Assembly: GCA_017632695.1 (NCBI GenBank)
Contig: JAGBQS010000051.1
Location: 1 to 56,134, forward strand
Length of the DNA stretch: 56,134 nt
Direction: 5' to 3'
DNA from: Bacteroidales bacterium
GTDB lineage: Bacteria; Bacteroidota; Bacteroidia; Bacteroidales; UBA3663
The position numbers and the translations under genes were made by a program. Below, piece after piece: positions 23,545 through 32,063 of the stretch (position 1 is the first letter of the stretch; every line of letters begins with the position of its first letter). The notes beneath the pieces were generated by a model that was given only the letters and a program-made list of their open reading frames with translations, ran no database searches and was not told the DNA's origin.

Positions 23545-24606
23545 ATGGAACGTGTAAAAAATTGTCCTGAATGTGGCGAACCTATTGGTCCAGATGAGAA
23601 CATTTGTCCGGTTTGCCAATACGAACTCACACCGGAAGAGCAAGGGTTGGATCCTCAGCCGGATACTTCAGAAATGCCGGCTGCACCAGAGGCACCCGCT
23701 TTTGATATGCCGGAAGCTCCGACTATGTCTGATTTCAATCCTTTTGAATCCACAGGAAATACAAAACCCGGCGGATCTGCCAACGGAGGTGAAACAACTA
23801 TCATGAGTACAGGATCTGTTGACAACAGCAGCCATGTTTCAAATAGTGATTCGCACAATACAAATGTAGTTGACAACAGTCAGACTTCCAATACGGTTAA
23901 TAATACCAGCAACAGTGTGACCAATAATCAGACTACCAATGTCTTTATCATTGGAGGTGGCGATGCGCCTGTGCCTCAAGGCCTGGATCCGAATACGGCA
24001 GCTGCTATTGCTCAGGCTCAGCAGACTAAGAAACCTCGGAAGCCGAATGTATCAGCTGAATCTGATGATACCTCCGCATCTGGGGCCAAAGGTGTCGGCT
24101 CGATATCAGGAGGCCCGGCTTTCCAGCCGCAACCCGCAAAAAAAGGCAGCGGAGGCGGATTAGGAGTCGGTCTGATTGCCGGGATTGTAGCGGGTATTCT
24201 GGTTATTGCAGGTATTGCCTATCTGTTTTCTGGAAACGGGTCGGATGTGCAGAGTCCGGTTCCTCAGTCTACTCAAGATGTCGTTACTCAGCCAGCGTCA
24301 CAGCCGGACGTTCAGCCAGTTGTTCAGCCGGTAACAGAGAAACCATCTGTTAATGTTGTTCAAGAGGCTCCAGCGACGGAGAAACCTGCTGTTCAAGTCC
24401 AAGAACCTGCACCTGTTGTTGTGGACGAAGACTTCGAACTGGGAATGAAGGCTTTCGATGCAAACGACGGTTTGACAGCTTTGAAATATTTCGAAGCATC
24501 GTATGCCAAGGGTAATCAACAGGCTAAGCGAATGTTATATACCATTTATAAAAATGGATGCGGGTCTGTGGCTAAGAATGAATTGAAAGCAGAAGATTAC
24601 GAGTAA
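23545..24606 (+). CDS. Zinc-ribbon, single-pass membrane protein with Sel1-like C-terminus
   Basis: 353 residues. Zinc ribbon with Cys7, Cys10, Cys21 and Cys24 (NCPECGEP...CPVCQYEL). A Pro/Ala-rich acidic stretch follows, then an Asn/Ser/Thr-rich low-complexity region (about 95-135). One strong membrane helix at about 206-228 (LGVGLIAGIVAGILVIAGIA). After it a Gln/Pro/Val-rich linker and a Sel1/TPR-like unit (GMKAFDANDGLTALKYFEAS, about 300-345). With the zinc ribbon in the cytoplasm, the Sel1-like part would be periplasmic, so this protein could link the two cytoplasmic zinc-ribbon proteins to the exported proteins encoded downstream. Topology and role are inferred. Confidence 0.8.
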   Translation: MERVKNCPECGEPIGPDENICPVCQYELTPEEQGLDPQPDTSEMPAAPEAPAFDMPEAPTMSDFNPFESTGNTKPGGSANGGETTIMSTGSVDNSSHVSNSDSHNTNVVDNSQTSNTVNNTSNSVTNNQTTNVFIIGGGDAPVPQGLDPNTAAAIAQAQQTKKPRKPNVSAESDDTSASGAKGVGSISGGPAFQPQPAKKGSGGGLGVGLIAGIVAGILVIAGIAYLFSGNGSDVQSPVPQSTQDVVTQPASQPDVQPVVQPVTEKPSVNVVQEAPATEKPAVQVQEPAPVVVDEDFELGMKAFDANDGLTALKYFEASYAKGNQQAKRMLYTIYKNGCGSVAKNELKAEDYE

Positions 24607-24645
24607 CCTTTATACATTATTAATATATAGAACATAAAAACTAAT

Positions 24646-25626
24646 ATGAAAAGGCTTTTTTTATTTCTATTGACGATAAGTACAACGGTGAGTGTCATGA
24701 TGGCAGCCTCAACACCAGTCATGTATGTTGAGTATTTCTTGACGGCCCATGAAAATTATTTGCCATATATAGAAGAGGTGCGCAGTGCAGTAATGGATGG
24801 CATTGGTCTGACGCAACGTTTTACGTTGGTCGATGTTTCTTCGCAGCAATCTTTGCAAATTGAGGAAAGCCGTCGTTCAAGTCTTTCGAATATGCCGGAT
24901 TCATTGTCTCGAAACGGCATTATGAAGCAGTTAGGTGCCAACTACATTCTTTCCGGGCATCTGCATACCTTAAGTTGCGATGAGTCTTCGTTTGGCGAGG
25001 ATGTTATTGGTTATATGGCTACCATTTCGCTTACACTGAAGATTATTGATACCAGCAATGGAGCGACTGTGGCACTTGAAGATATCAAGTTCCTGGGTCA
25101 GCATGGCGGTTATGGCAAGAATCCGAACGATGCTGTAACAAGCCTCATGAAACATGTTCAGAAAGCCATGCCTCCTTTCATCAATGCCGGATTCCCTGTG
25201 GAAGGTGTGGTTGTTGATACAGACTATACCATTAAAAAAGAAGAGATGACTTCTTGCTATGTTACGATGGGCAAGGAACACGGTATGTTCGAAGGGTTGC
25301 GTCTGAATGCCTATGAAACTAAGTTCATTGCAGGAGAAAAGGTATTCAAGTCGAGAGCCACGCTTGTTGTAATTGAGGTCGTGAGTGACCGTCTTTGCCG
25401 CTGTAAAGTGGATCAAGGCAATGAATTTCTCGCTACTGCAATGAAGGCATACAAGAAACTGGCAGCCGTAGATCCGGATAATGCCCAGCCAATTGTGGTC
25501 CGTCCTTCAGTGAAGGAGTATGTGCCAGACAACTCGAAGGCTTTGAATAAGGCGCGTGTCGGAGCCGGAAGCAGGGCTATCTACAATATCCTGAAAGAAG
25601 CTTCGCAGGATAACAGTAAAAAATAA
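24646..25626 (+). CDS. Exported CsgG-like protein
   Basis: 326 residues. Signal peptide at about 1-21 (SVMMAAS). The body has the CsgG/FlgO-type layout: RSAVMDGIGLTQRFTLVDVS, a variable stretch, LGANYILSGHLHTLSC, then ISLTLKIIDTSNGATVALED. A second domain (about 180-270) follows. CsgG itself is an outer-membrane lipoprotein secretion pore, but no lipobox Cys is visible at the signal end here, so a soluble periplasmic or differently anchored protein is possible. It overlaps the next gene by one base (TAATG), which suggests translational coupling. Confidence 0.75.
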   Translation: MKRLFLFLLTISTTVSVMMAASTPVMYVEYFLTAHENYLPYIEEVRSAVMDGIGLTQRFTLVDVSSQQSLQIEESRRSSLSNMPDSLSRNGIMKQLGANYILSGHLHTLSCDESSFGEDVIGYMATISLTLKIIDTSNGATVALEDIKFLGQHGGYGKNPNDAVTSLMKHVQKAMPPFINAGFPVEGVVVDTDYTIKKEEMTSCYVTMGKEHGMFEGLRLNAYETKFIAGEKVFKSRATLVVIEVVSDRLCRCKVDQGNEFLATAMKAYKKLAAVDPDNAQPIVVRPSVKEYVPDNSKALNKARVGAGSRAIYNILKEASQDNSKK

Positions 25627-26951
25627 TGACTAAAATTTGTCAGACTATGAGACTTTTGAATTTTATGCAGCGGTGTTTGCTGCCGGCTATGCTTTCATTC
25701 TTTTTGTTGGGAACAGCCAAAGCCGAAAACTATTTGCAGATAGTTACCCTGAAAAATACGCAGGGTGCTGCTGCTACCTTCGAATCGAAGGGTATTCATT
25801 CTGAAAAGAAACAGGTGATAGGTAATGCTACCCGTTCAGTTTTCTATACTTTGTTTTATGTAGGTGTTGAGGGCGTCAACAACGGTCAACCATTGGTGGT
25901 GAACGAGAAGAAAGCCTATACCGATCAGTTCATTTCTGATAACGGCGACTATTGTATGTATTATGTTGTCGATCGTGTTGAATTGAGTGCACCCAAAAAG
26001 GAGGGAGGAAAGTATCGTGGTAATTATGCTATTCAGATTAATCTGAAGAAGTTGCTCTCTGATTTGGAGAAAAATGGTATTTTTCAGTCTTCCAATGCCG
26101 GTTCCAAAGACAATGTCGCAGCAGAGGATGTGCGTTCGGCTGATAACTTGATAACTCCTACGGTTATTGTGGTGCCTTATAAGAAAGAGGGAGAATCGTA
26201 TAGTGCCATTCTGCAGTCGGATGCTGATCGCCGAATCGCGGTTGCTAGGGTTCAGGACGGTTTTGAGTCCCGTAATATTACAACGGTCGATCTTGAAGCA
26301 AAGATTTCGGCTGTACAGCGGCGCAATGCTTATGAAAAGAATAGTGGCGCTGCAGACAGTAATGACAAGCAACTGCTTTTGACTTCAGGTGCCGATGTCT
26401 ATGTAACAGTAGATATCAACAAGGAAACCACTGCGGCTGGTTCTCGCGTCTCATTGTCGATGAAGGCTTATGAAACGGCCTCAGGCAGTGTGTTGGCATC
26501 GAAGGTTGCTACTCCTGTCCGATATTATCAGACTACAGCTACAGATGCTCTCTGTAACTATGCGATTTCCGATGCTTTGCAGCCGTTCCTGGATGATATC
26601 TGTAAGAATTTCCGTCCTGCAAGCGGAACCAAAGTTGTTCTTCAGTTTGCTATAGATAGCAGTTCATCGGCAACCATGAACGATCCGATGGGTAAAAATA
26701 ACTATTCTTTTAGTAATATAGTCCGTCAGTGGGTACGTAAAAACAGTTATCAGGGCAAATATCATCTGCAGGGAGTTATGGACGAGAGCATGATTTTTGA
26801 TTATGTCACTATTCCTCCGAAGGATGAAGATGGTCTGCGCATGGATGCTGCTCAATTTGCTTTCTTGTTGGAACAGTATTTGAAAGAGACAGAAGGTATC
26901 AGTTGCAGCAGTCGCGTGGATGGTAATAATATCTTGTTTACGATTTTTTAA
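25626..26951 (+). CDS. Exported protein of unknown function, Bacteroidota type
   Basis: 441 residues, starting at the ATG that overlaps the previous stop; a second ATG at 25647 is possible. Signal peptide ends near LLGTAKAEN. I do not recognise a named domain with confidence. Three parts can be seen: an N-terminal domain with a strand-rich pattern (about 30-145), a middle CsgG/TolB-like part (PTVIVVPYKKEG, then SGADVYVTVDINKE and SLSMKAYETASGSVLASKV), and a C-terminal domain (about 335-441) ending FTIF. The middle part suggests kinship with the CsgG-like neighbour, and tight spacing (11 nt to the next gene) puts it in the same complex or pathway. Confidence 0.75.
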   Translation: MTKICQTMRLLNFMQRCLLPAMLSFFLLGTAKAENYLQIVTLKNTQGAAATFESKGIHSEKKQVIGNATRSVFYTLFYVGVEGVNNGQPLVVNEKKAYTDQFISDNGDYCMYYVVDRVELSAPKKEGGKYRGNYAIQINLKKLLSDLEKNGIFQSSNAGSKDNVAAEDVRSADNLITPTVIVVPYKKEGESYSAILQSDADRRIAVARVQDGFESRNITTVDLEAKISAVQRRNAYEKNSGAADSNDKQLLLTSGADVYVTVDINKETTAAGSRVSLSMKAYETASGSVLASKVATPVRYYQTTATDALCNYAISDALQPFLDDICKNFRPASGTKVVLQFAIDSSSSATMNDPMGKNNYSFSNIVRQWVRKNSYQGKYHLQGVMDESMIFDYVTIPPKDEDGLRMDAAQFAFLLEQYLKETEGISCSSRVDGNNILFTIF

Positions 26952-26962
26952 ATAATTGAATC

Positions 26963-28300
26963 ATGAAACGTTTATTTGCATTCTTCAGCTCGATGCTGGC
27001 GGTTCTGACCCTTTCGGCTCAGCCGTCGTGGGTAACCCAGCATCCTGTGAGCGATACTGAATATATGGGCGTTGGCTTTGCTTTGCTTTCAGAGTCTGAT
27101 TATGTTCAGAAAGCAACCAGTAATGCTTTGGCCGATATTGCCAGTCAGATAGCCATTAAGGTCGATGCCTCGTCTTTTATCCATACGATAGATATCGACG
27201 GAAAGAGTCGCGAGCTTTTTGAAGAAAAAGTACAAAATTCGATGGCTGCTTATCTGGAAGGTCAGGAAATGAGAGACAGCTATCAGGACGGGAATAAATA
27301 TTATGTTTTGTATTCATTAAATAAACGAACCTACCAGAAGAATTTGGAAAACCACCGGCAGAAGGCAGTTGCAGAAGGATGGACATACTATGAGCGAGGC
27401 ATGTCGAGTATGGAGGTAAATGACCTTGTGAATGCTGTTACCTTGTTTGCTAAAGGTTTGGAGGCAGTCGAGCCTTGGCTGTTTACCGATTTGACACGGA
27501 AGGTAAACGGTAAGACAGTAAGTGTGCCAGCAGAATTGTATGATGCCTATCTGAATGTTTTTGCTGGCATGGCTATTACAACCAATGTGGCACAACTTCA
27601 GGGTGAGATTTACAAAGCTATTCCGCAAACTATAGCCGCTTGTTTGTCCCGCGACGGCATAGTAGTTGCCAATGTCCCTTTGGAGGCTCGTTTCGTTGTG
27701 GGCGACGGCAGTGTCTCGCCAGCTCTCAATACGGACTTTAATGGTACAGCTGAATTCCATGTGCTTAACATTACAAGTAAGGCAGCTGTTCAGGAATTGC
27801 GTATTACATTGTCGGATACTTTTCTTTCTGCCTTGCCTGAGGCATATCGTCAAATCATCAAGAAGCAATCATGGCCGGAAGCTAAGGTTAGTATTACGCT
27901 GACGAGCGGTTCCGGCTCTTTGGCGTATTTCCATGTAGGGAAAGACAAGTTGAACAGTTGCCAGAAACAGATTCATACGATGCTGGCTAACAATAATTTT
28001 ACGTTTACAGAAGATGCAAATACTGCTCAGATATATGTAGATTACGAAACAACCCTTGAGATTGGCGGCATTGTACCTGGAGAATTATATGATTTGAACG
28101 AGTGCTATGCCTCTCTGACATTGAAGATATACAACAATCAGACTCAGCAGTTGCTGATGGAGTATACGGTCGATCGGCTTCGCGTTTTAGCGTCTATCAA
28201 GAATTCGGCGGAACAGACCAAATTACAGGCTGCTCGTGAAGTGATGAAGCGCGTGAATCGTGAATTGCCAGGCAAACTTCGTTCTCTTAATCTGAATTAA
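26963..28300 (+). CDS. Exported LPP20-like domain protein
   Basis: 445 residues. Signal peptide ends near LTLSAQ. The N-terminal domain (about 22-130) matches the LPP20 style: PSWVTQHPVSDTEYMGVGFA, an alpha-helix rich in Ala (KATSNALADIASQIAIKVDA) and YYVLYSLNKRTYQK. Residues 130-445 contain a middle beta domain and a C-terminal CsgG-like segment (AQIYVDYETTLEIGG ... ASLTLKIYNNQTQQLL). LPP20-type domains occur in exported lipoproteins such as FlgP-like proteins near flagellar/outer-membrane structures and often pair with CsgG/FlgO-type proteins. No lipid Cys is visible. It likely acts in the periplasm with the two preceding products. Confidence 0.78.
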   Translation: MKRLFAFFSSMLAVLTLSAQPSWVTQHPVSDTEYMGVGFALLSESDYVQKATSNALADIASQIAIKVDASSFIHTIDIDGKSRELFEEKVQNSMAAYLEGQEMRDSYQDGNKYYVLYSLNKRTYQKNLENHRQKAVAEGWTYYERGMSSMEVNDLVNAVTLFAKGLEAVEPWLFTDLTRKVNGKTVSVPAELYDAYLNVFAGMAITTNVAQLQGEIYKAIPQTIAACLSRDGIVVANVPLEARFVVGDGSVSPALNTDFNGTAEFHVLNITSKAAVQELRITLSDTFLSALPEAYRQIIKKQSWPEAKVSITLTSGSGSLAYFHVGKDKLNSCQKQIHTMLANNNFTFTEDANTAQIYVDYETTLEIGGIVPGELYDLNECYASLTLKIYNNQTQQLLMEYTVDRLRVLASIKNSAEQTKLQAAREVMKRVNRELPGKLRSLNLN

Positions 28301-28351
28301 TCCAATGTTTATAATGAATAAACCAATTGTTTAACTTAAATACTTGTTATT

Positions 28352-28906
28352 ATGAAAAAGTTATTTATTGTTTTGTTGGCACTTGTAATTGTTGTTCCTT
28401 GTGAGGCGCGCAAGAAAAAGAAAGCAGAACCCGTAAAACCTGCAATCGAGACTTTTGAAATGCCTTGTTCAGAATATAGAAGCGAGAATGGTGCTATCCG
28501 TGCTTGGGCTGTAGGACGCAGCGACAACGAGAGTACGGCCCGTAAGAAAGCTCAGAGTCAGGCATCCGTTGATCTTGCTGCTCAGTTACAGAAAACAATT
28601 TCTGCAACTATCGAAGATTATACAACAGCTTTAGGGGCAGGACAGGCAGCCTCATCGAAGCAGTTGCTTCAGGAGAAGGGCACGATTTTGATTCAGAAAA
28701 CCATTAATGGCGCTGTTGTTATATGCGATAAGTGGACTAAAGATGAAGCAACGGGTCAATACAGTAATTATATTGTGATGGAACTTAAGGGTGAGAAATA
28801 CCTGAAATCATTGTACGAAGAGATGAAGTCTCAGAACGCTGACCTTGATCAGGATCTTCTCACAAAACTGTTCCTTCAGAATATCGGAAACGAGACTCAG
28901 GAATGA
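28352..28906 (+). CDS. Small exported LPP20-like protein
   Basis: 184 residues. Short signal peptide (MKKLFIVLLALVIVVPCEA). It contains the LPP20-like helix unit IRAWAVGRSDNESTARKKAQ followed by ASVDLAAQLQKTISATIEDY, and a strand VICDKWTKDEATGQYSNYIVM, matching the N-terminal domain of its neighbour at 26963. A Lys-rich patch (KKKKAEP) follows the signal. The Cys in VVPCEA could be a lipobox. It is the last of the run of four exported proteins, 51 nt after the previous gene; a MATE transporter starts 48 nt later. Confidence 0.75.
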   Translation: MKKLFIVLLALVIVVPCEARKKKKAEPVKPAIETFEMPCSEYRSENGAIRAWAVGRSDNESTARKKAQSQASVDLAAQLQKTISATIEDYTTALGAGQAASSKQLLQEKGTILIQKTINGAVVICDKWTKDEATGQYSNYIVMELKGEKYLKSLYEEMKSQNADLDQDLLTKLFLQNIGNETQE

Positions 28907-28954
28907 GTTTCTCCTGAATCTGATTGTTGCTAAGTTGATTTAAGGTATTGTGTT

Positions 28955-30406
28955 ATGTTTTTAAAATTCAAATTGAACAAGGCTTCATCGCAAGTCGATA
29001 TGCTTAATGGACCGCTAACGGTAAAAATGCTGAAATATGCAATGACAATTGCCGTTAGCGGGGCTTTGCAGCAGCTTTTCAATTCTGCAGACGTTGCAGT
29101 AGTCGGACAGTTTGCCGGTTCGAATGCTTTGGCAGCGGTTGGTACCAACGGATCATTGATTAATCTCATGATTAACTTGTTCGTAGGACTTAGTATAGGA
29201 ACTAATGTAGTTGTTGCCACACTGACAGGAGAGGGAAACCGAGAAGGAATTCGGAAAGCGGTACATACCTCGATTGCTTTAGCTTTTATCAGCGGTATTT
29301 TTCTGGCCGTCATGGGATGGGCTCTGGCGCGACCCATATTGGGGCGTTTGAGTACGCCTCCGGAAATCCTTGATGATGCTGTCCTTTATTTGCAGATTTA
29401 TTTTCTTGGCATGCCTTTTGTCATGCTGTTTAATTTCGCAGCTGCGATTCTTCGAAGTCAGGGCGATACTCGTCGACCGTTAATAGCGTTGCTTGTTTCC
29501 GGAGTGATTAATGTTATCTTAAATTTGGTTTTTGTGGCGGGAATGGGTATGACAGTCGACGGGGTTGCTATTGCTACGGTTATTTCCAGTGCGGTTTCTT
29601 CGCTAATGCTGCTGTCGTTCTTGAAACATGAGATCGGTCCGCTTAGATTGGACTTCAGGCGGTTGTGTATTGATCCGCAAATGATGGAGCGTATTGGTCA
29701 GATTGGTATCCCGGCAGGGTTGCAGGGTTGTTTGTTTTCCCTTTCTAATGTAATGATTCAGGATTCGATCAATGCTCTGGGAGCTGCCACAATTGCAGCA
29801 TGTACTGCTGCACTGAATTTCGAGTATTATACTTATTTTGTCGCCAATTCGTTCAGTCAGACAGCAACCACCTTTATCGGACAGAATTATGGCGCGGGCA
29901 ACTTCGGCCGTTGTCGAAGCATTGCAAGAAGGTGTGTTTGGCTTGGAGTGCTTTGTACAGGTTTGTTAAGTGCAGTATTCTGCCTGTTTGCCCATCCTTT
30001 AGTAGGAATTTTCACATCTTCGGCAATTGTTGCGGGATTGGCAGTGGTACGTATGTATATCATTACATCAACAGAGTTTTTGAATGCGGTCGTTGAGGCA
30101 ATGACGGGAATCCTTCGAGGATTTGGATACTCATTGGTACCTACCATGGTAAGTATTTTAGGTATATGTGGACTTCGGCTGTTTTGGTTGTATGCCGTCT
30201 ATCCTAATTGGAATACGTTCCCAAGCTTAATGTCTGTTTATCCAATCAGTTGGATAGTTACATCGATTGTGATGGGATTAGCATATCTTGAAGTATTGCG
30301 TACATTGAAGAGAAAACGTGGCTATAGCGTTACCAGTCGTCGTGAAATGCTGAAACGTGTAGCAGGAGCTATGCATTTGCATCGAATCCACATTCATCGA
30401 ATCTAA
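28955..30406 (+). CDS. MATE-family multidrug/cation efflux transporter
   Basis: 483 residues with about twelve membrane segments in two similar halves. Typical MATE features: MTIAVSGALQQLFNSADVAV near the start, FVGLSIGTNVVVATLTGEGN, and the second-half copy FSQTATTFIGQNYGAGNFGR. MATE proteins exchange Na+ or H+ for organic cations, drugs or metabolites in the inner membrane. The substrate is unknown. It follows the LPP20-like gene by 48 nt without a visible promoter, so it may be read with the zinc-ribbon operon, though MATE genes occur in many contexts. Confidence 0.93.
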   Translation: MFLKFKLNKASSQVDMLNGPLTVKMLKYAMTIAVSGALQQLFNSADVAVVGQFAGSNALAAVGTNGSLINLMINLFVGLSIGTNVVVATLTGEGNREGIRKAVHTSIALAFISGIFLAVMGWALARPILGRLSTPPEILDDAVLYLQIYFLGMPFVMLFNFAAAILRSQGDTRRPLIALLVSGVINVILNLVFVAGMGMTVDGVAIATVISSAVSSLMLLSFLKHEIGPLRLDFRRLCIDPQMMERIGQIGIPAGLQGCLFSLSNVMIQDSINALGAATIAACTAALNFEYYTYFVANSFSQTATTFIGQNYGAGNFGRCRSIARRCVWLGVLCTGLLSAVFCLFAHPLVGIFTSSAIVAGLAVVRMYIITSTEFLNAVVEAMTGILRGFGYSLVPTMVSILGICGLRLFWLYAVYPNWNTFPSLMSVYPISWIVTSIVMGLAYLEVLRTLKRKRGYSVTSRREMLKRVAGAMHLHRIHIHRI

Positions 30407-30497
30407 AACAATATGTCAGTAAAATATGTTCTACAACACCTATTGAATTGACTAATGCCGATTTTGTTAGGTTTGTACTAAAAAAAGTAAACAAAAA

Positions 30498-30529
30498 TTT
30501 GCATCTTACTGAAAAGTTCTCTATCTTTG
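30498..30529 (+). promoter_or_regulatory. Strong Bacteroidota promoter for a small RNA
   Basis: TTTG (30498-30501), 20 nt, TATCTTTG (30522-30529). Both boxes match the consensus. Predicted start near 30536. Confidence 0.8.
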
Positions 30530-30535
30530 CAGCGC

Positions 30536-30734
30536 AAATCTGACAAAATCAGACTTGTGTCAGAGTTGTTGCCCGGGAGGGTGGTAGCTTTGTGTAAATT
30601 AAAGGTTATTAGAGTTAAATTATTAAAAGAGCTATTATTGGTTAAGGATAAATTCCGAGAACCAGTTTTAAGCATTACTGTGAAGCTGGTGCTTAAAAGA
30701 CGTAAGCCTGTCGTTAAAAACCGACAGGCTTTTT
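30536..30734 (+). ncRNA. Candidate structured small RNA, about 200 nt
   Basis: A near-consensus promoter and an intrinsic terminator bracket about 200 nt without a convincing protein. Stems visible inside: CTGACA with TGTCAG near the 5' end (with the alternative TCTGA/TCAGA), and ACCAG (30661-30665)/CTGGT (30686-30690) interleaved with TTTTAAGC (30666-30673)/GCTTAAAA (30691-30698). A GC-rich island GCCCGGGAGG lies at about 30571-30580. Promoter-to-terminator layout and size resemble the Bacteroidales-1 RNA / 6S-like class of this order, but I cannot confirm the family. The two reading frames crossing it look spurious. Confidence 0.6.
30705..30734 (+). terminator. Intrinsic terminator of the small RNA
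   Basis: AGCCTGTCG (30705-30713) pairs with CGACAGGCT (30722-30730), followed by TTTTT. Confidence 0.9.
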
Positions 30735-30863
30735 CTGTGATATAACTTCTTTTTTCTTGATTGAAAACAAGGCTTTTTATGTCAAAAATACATACTAATA
30801 ACGACAATTATTGCTAAAAACTGCTAAAATTGAAGTTAAAAATGATATTTTTTTATGAAAATA

Positions 30864-30894
30864 TTTGCTTATATTGTAAATCTATGTATCTTTG
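30864..30894 (+). promoter_or_regulatory. Promoter of the pectate lyase gene
   Basis: TTTG (30864-30867), 19 nt, TATCTTTG (30887-30894); predicted start near 30900, leader about 27 nt. The AT-rich stretch between the small RNA and this promoter (30735-30860) shows nothing else. Confidence 0.8.
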
Positions 30895-30926
30895 CATCGC
30901 AAAACCCTAATTAATAAACACGTTTT

Positions 30927-32009
30927 ATGCGATATCTGCTTTTAGCATTTGTAATTTTGTCTTGTGCCTTCCAAGCTGTTCCCAAAAGCAAGGATGATGC
31001 TGCCCGGAGAATTGTTTCGTCGGGGAAAGATTCTACAGAATTAGCTGAATATCGTCAACAGGGTAATGTGCTAATGCTATATCAGCGCAATACTGGCGGT
31101 TGGCCCAAGAATATCGATACATCCAAGCCTTTGGATGAGTCTGATGTAGCCCAATTACAGATAGATAAGGAGCGTCAAGATGATTCGACAATTGACAATG
31201 ATGCGACTACAACTCAGTTGCAGCAATTGGCTAAGATTTATCAACAGACCGGAGATTCGTGCTATAAAGAATCTTTTATTAAAGGACTTGAATACTTATT
31301 GGAAGGACAGTATCCCAATGGAGGCTGGCCTCAAGTTTGGCCCAATGGCAAGGGTTACCAGAAAAGCATTACTTATAATGATGACGCAATGGTAAATGTA
31401 CTAGTTCTTTTGAGGGGAGTCGCTTACCGATATGGTGTTTTAGGTGGTGATCTGGTTAGTGATTCGATTCGCCAGCGATGTGAAGTTGCTTTCTGGAAAG
31501 GAATCGATTGTGTGCTTGAAACGCAAATTGTTGTAAATGGCAGACCAACCATTTGGTGTCAGCAATATGATCGCGAAACATTAGTTCCTACTTTTGCCCG
31601 TTCTTATGAGTTGCCTGCCTTTTCTCCGAGAGAAAGCGCCCGAATTGTACAGTTGCTGATGGAGATGCCTGATCCGGATGAGAAGATTCGTAATTCCATT
31701 CATGGTGCGATGAAATGGATGGCAGATCACCAGATTAACGGATATCGTTATCAGAAAGCGAATAAAGAACGTACAATTCATGCTAAATTAGTGTCTGATG
31801 CAACTGCTGGTCCTCTTTGGGCTCGTTATTATGATTTGCAGACCGAACAACCGTTTGTATGTGATAGAGATGGTATTCCGCGACCCAATCTTGAGGATAT
31901 AGGGTTGGAACGTCGGGATGGTTATCTTTGGTATGATACGCGTCCGAAACGTTTATTTAAGCAGTATGAGTCTTGGAAAGAAAAATATGATTCTGCTCAA
32001 GATGAGTAA
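30927..32009 (+). CDS. Pectate lyase, polysaccharide lyase family 10
   Basis: 360 residues. Signal peptide at about 1-19, with a Cys in ILSCAF that could serve as a lipobox. PL10 features in order: MLYQRNTGGWPKNID, IDNDATTTQLQQLAKIYQ, GQYPNGGWPQVWP, ITYNDDAMVNVLVLL, WCQQYD, and PAFSPRESARIVQLLMEMPD, ending WYDTRPKRLFKQYESWKEKY. The enzyme cleaves polygalacturonate by beta-elimination. It has its own promoter and terminator. Together with the PL11-type lyase at 52680 it suggests that the SusCD locus between them serves pectin use. Confidence 0.92.
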   Translation: MRYLLLAFVILSCAFQAVPKSKDDAARRIVSSGKDSTELAEYRQQGNVLMLYQRNTGGWPKNIDTSKPLDESDVAQLQIDKERQDDSTIDNDATTTQLQQLAKIYQQTGDSCYKESFIKGLEYLLEGQYPNGGWPQVWPNGKGYQKSITYNDDAMVNVLVLLRGVAYRYGVLGGDLVSDSIRQRCEVAFWKGIDCVLETQIVVNGRPTIWCQQYDRETLVPTFARSYELPAFSPRESARIVQLLMEMPDPDEKIRNSIHGAMKWMADHQINGYRYQKANKERTIHAKLVSDATAGPLWARYYDLQTEQPFVCDRDGIPRPNLEDIGLERRDGYLWYDTRPKRLFKQYESWKEKYDSAQDE

Positions 32010-32024
32010 AAATTGAGAGTTAGC

Positions 32025-32063
32025 AGACGCCGTTGATGAAAAATCTTCGGCGTCTTTTTTTTT
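32025..32063 (+). terminator. Intrinsic terminator after the pectate lyase gene
   Basis: AGACGCCG (32025-32032) pairs with CGGCGTCT (32048-32055), followed by a run of T to 32063. It overlaps the end of dprA on the other strand. Confidence 0.88.

Noticed and set aside
25836..26372. 178-codon minus-strand frame inside the exported unknown gene
   Set aside because: The sense frame has a signal peptide and tight operon spacing; the antisense frame has neither.
30661..30698. H-type pseudoknot in the small RNA
   Set aside because: The two stems abut with zero-length connecting loops, so an 8-bp stem could not be spanned; alternative folds are more likely.
30478..30807. 109-codon frame on the minus strand and a 72-codon frame on the plus strand across the small RNA region
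   Set aside because: Both cross the promoter and/or terminator of the candidate RNA, show no recognisable domain and have low-complexity composition.
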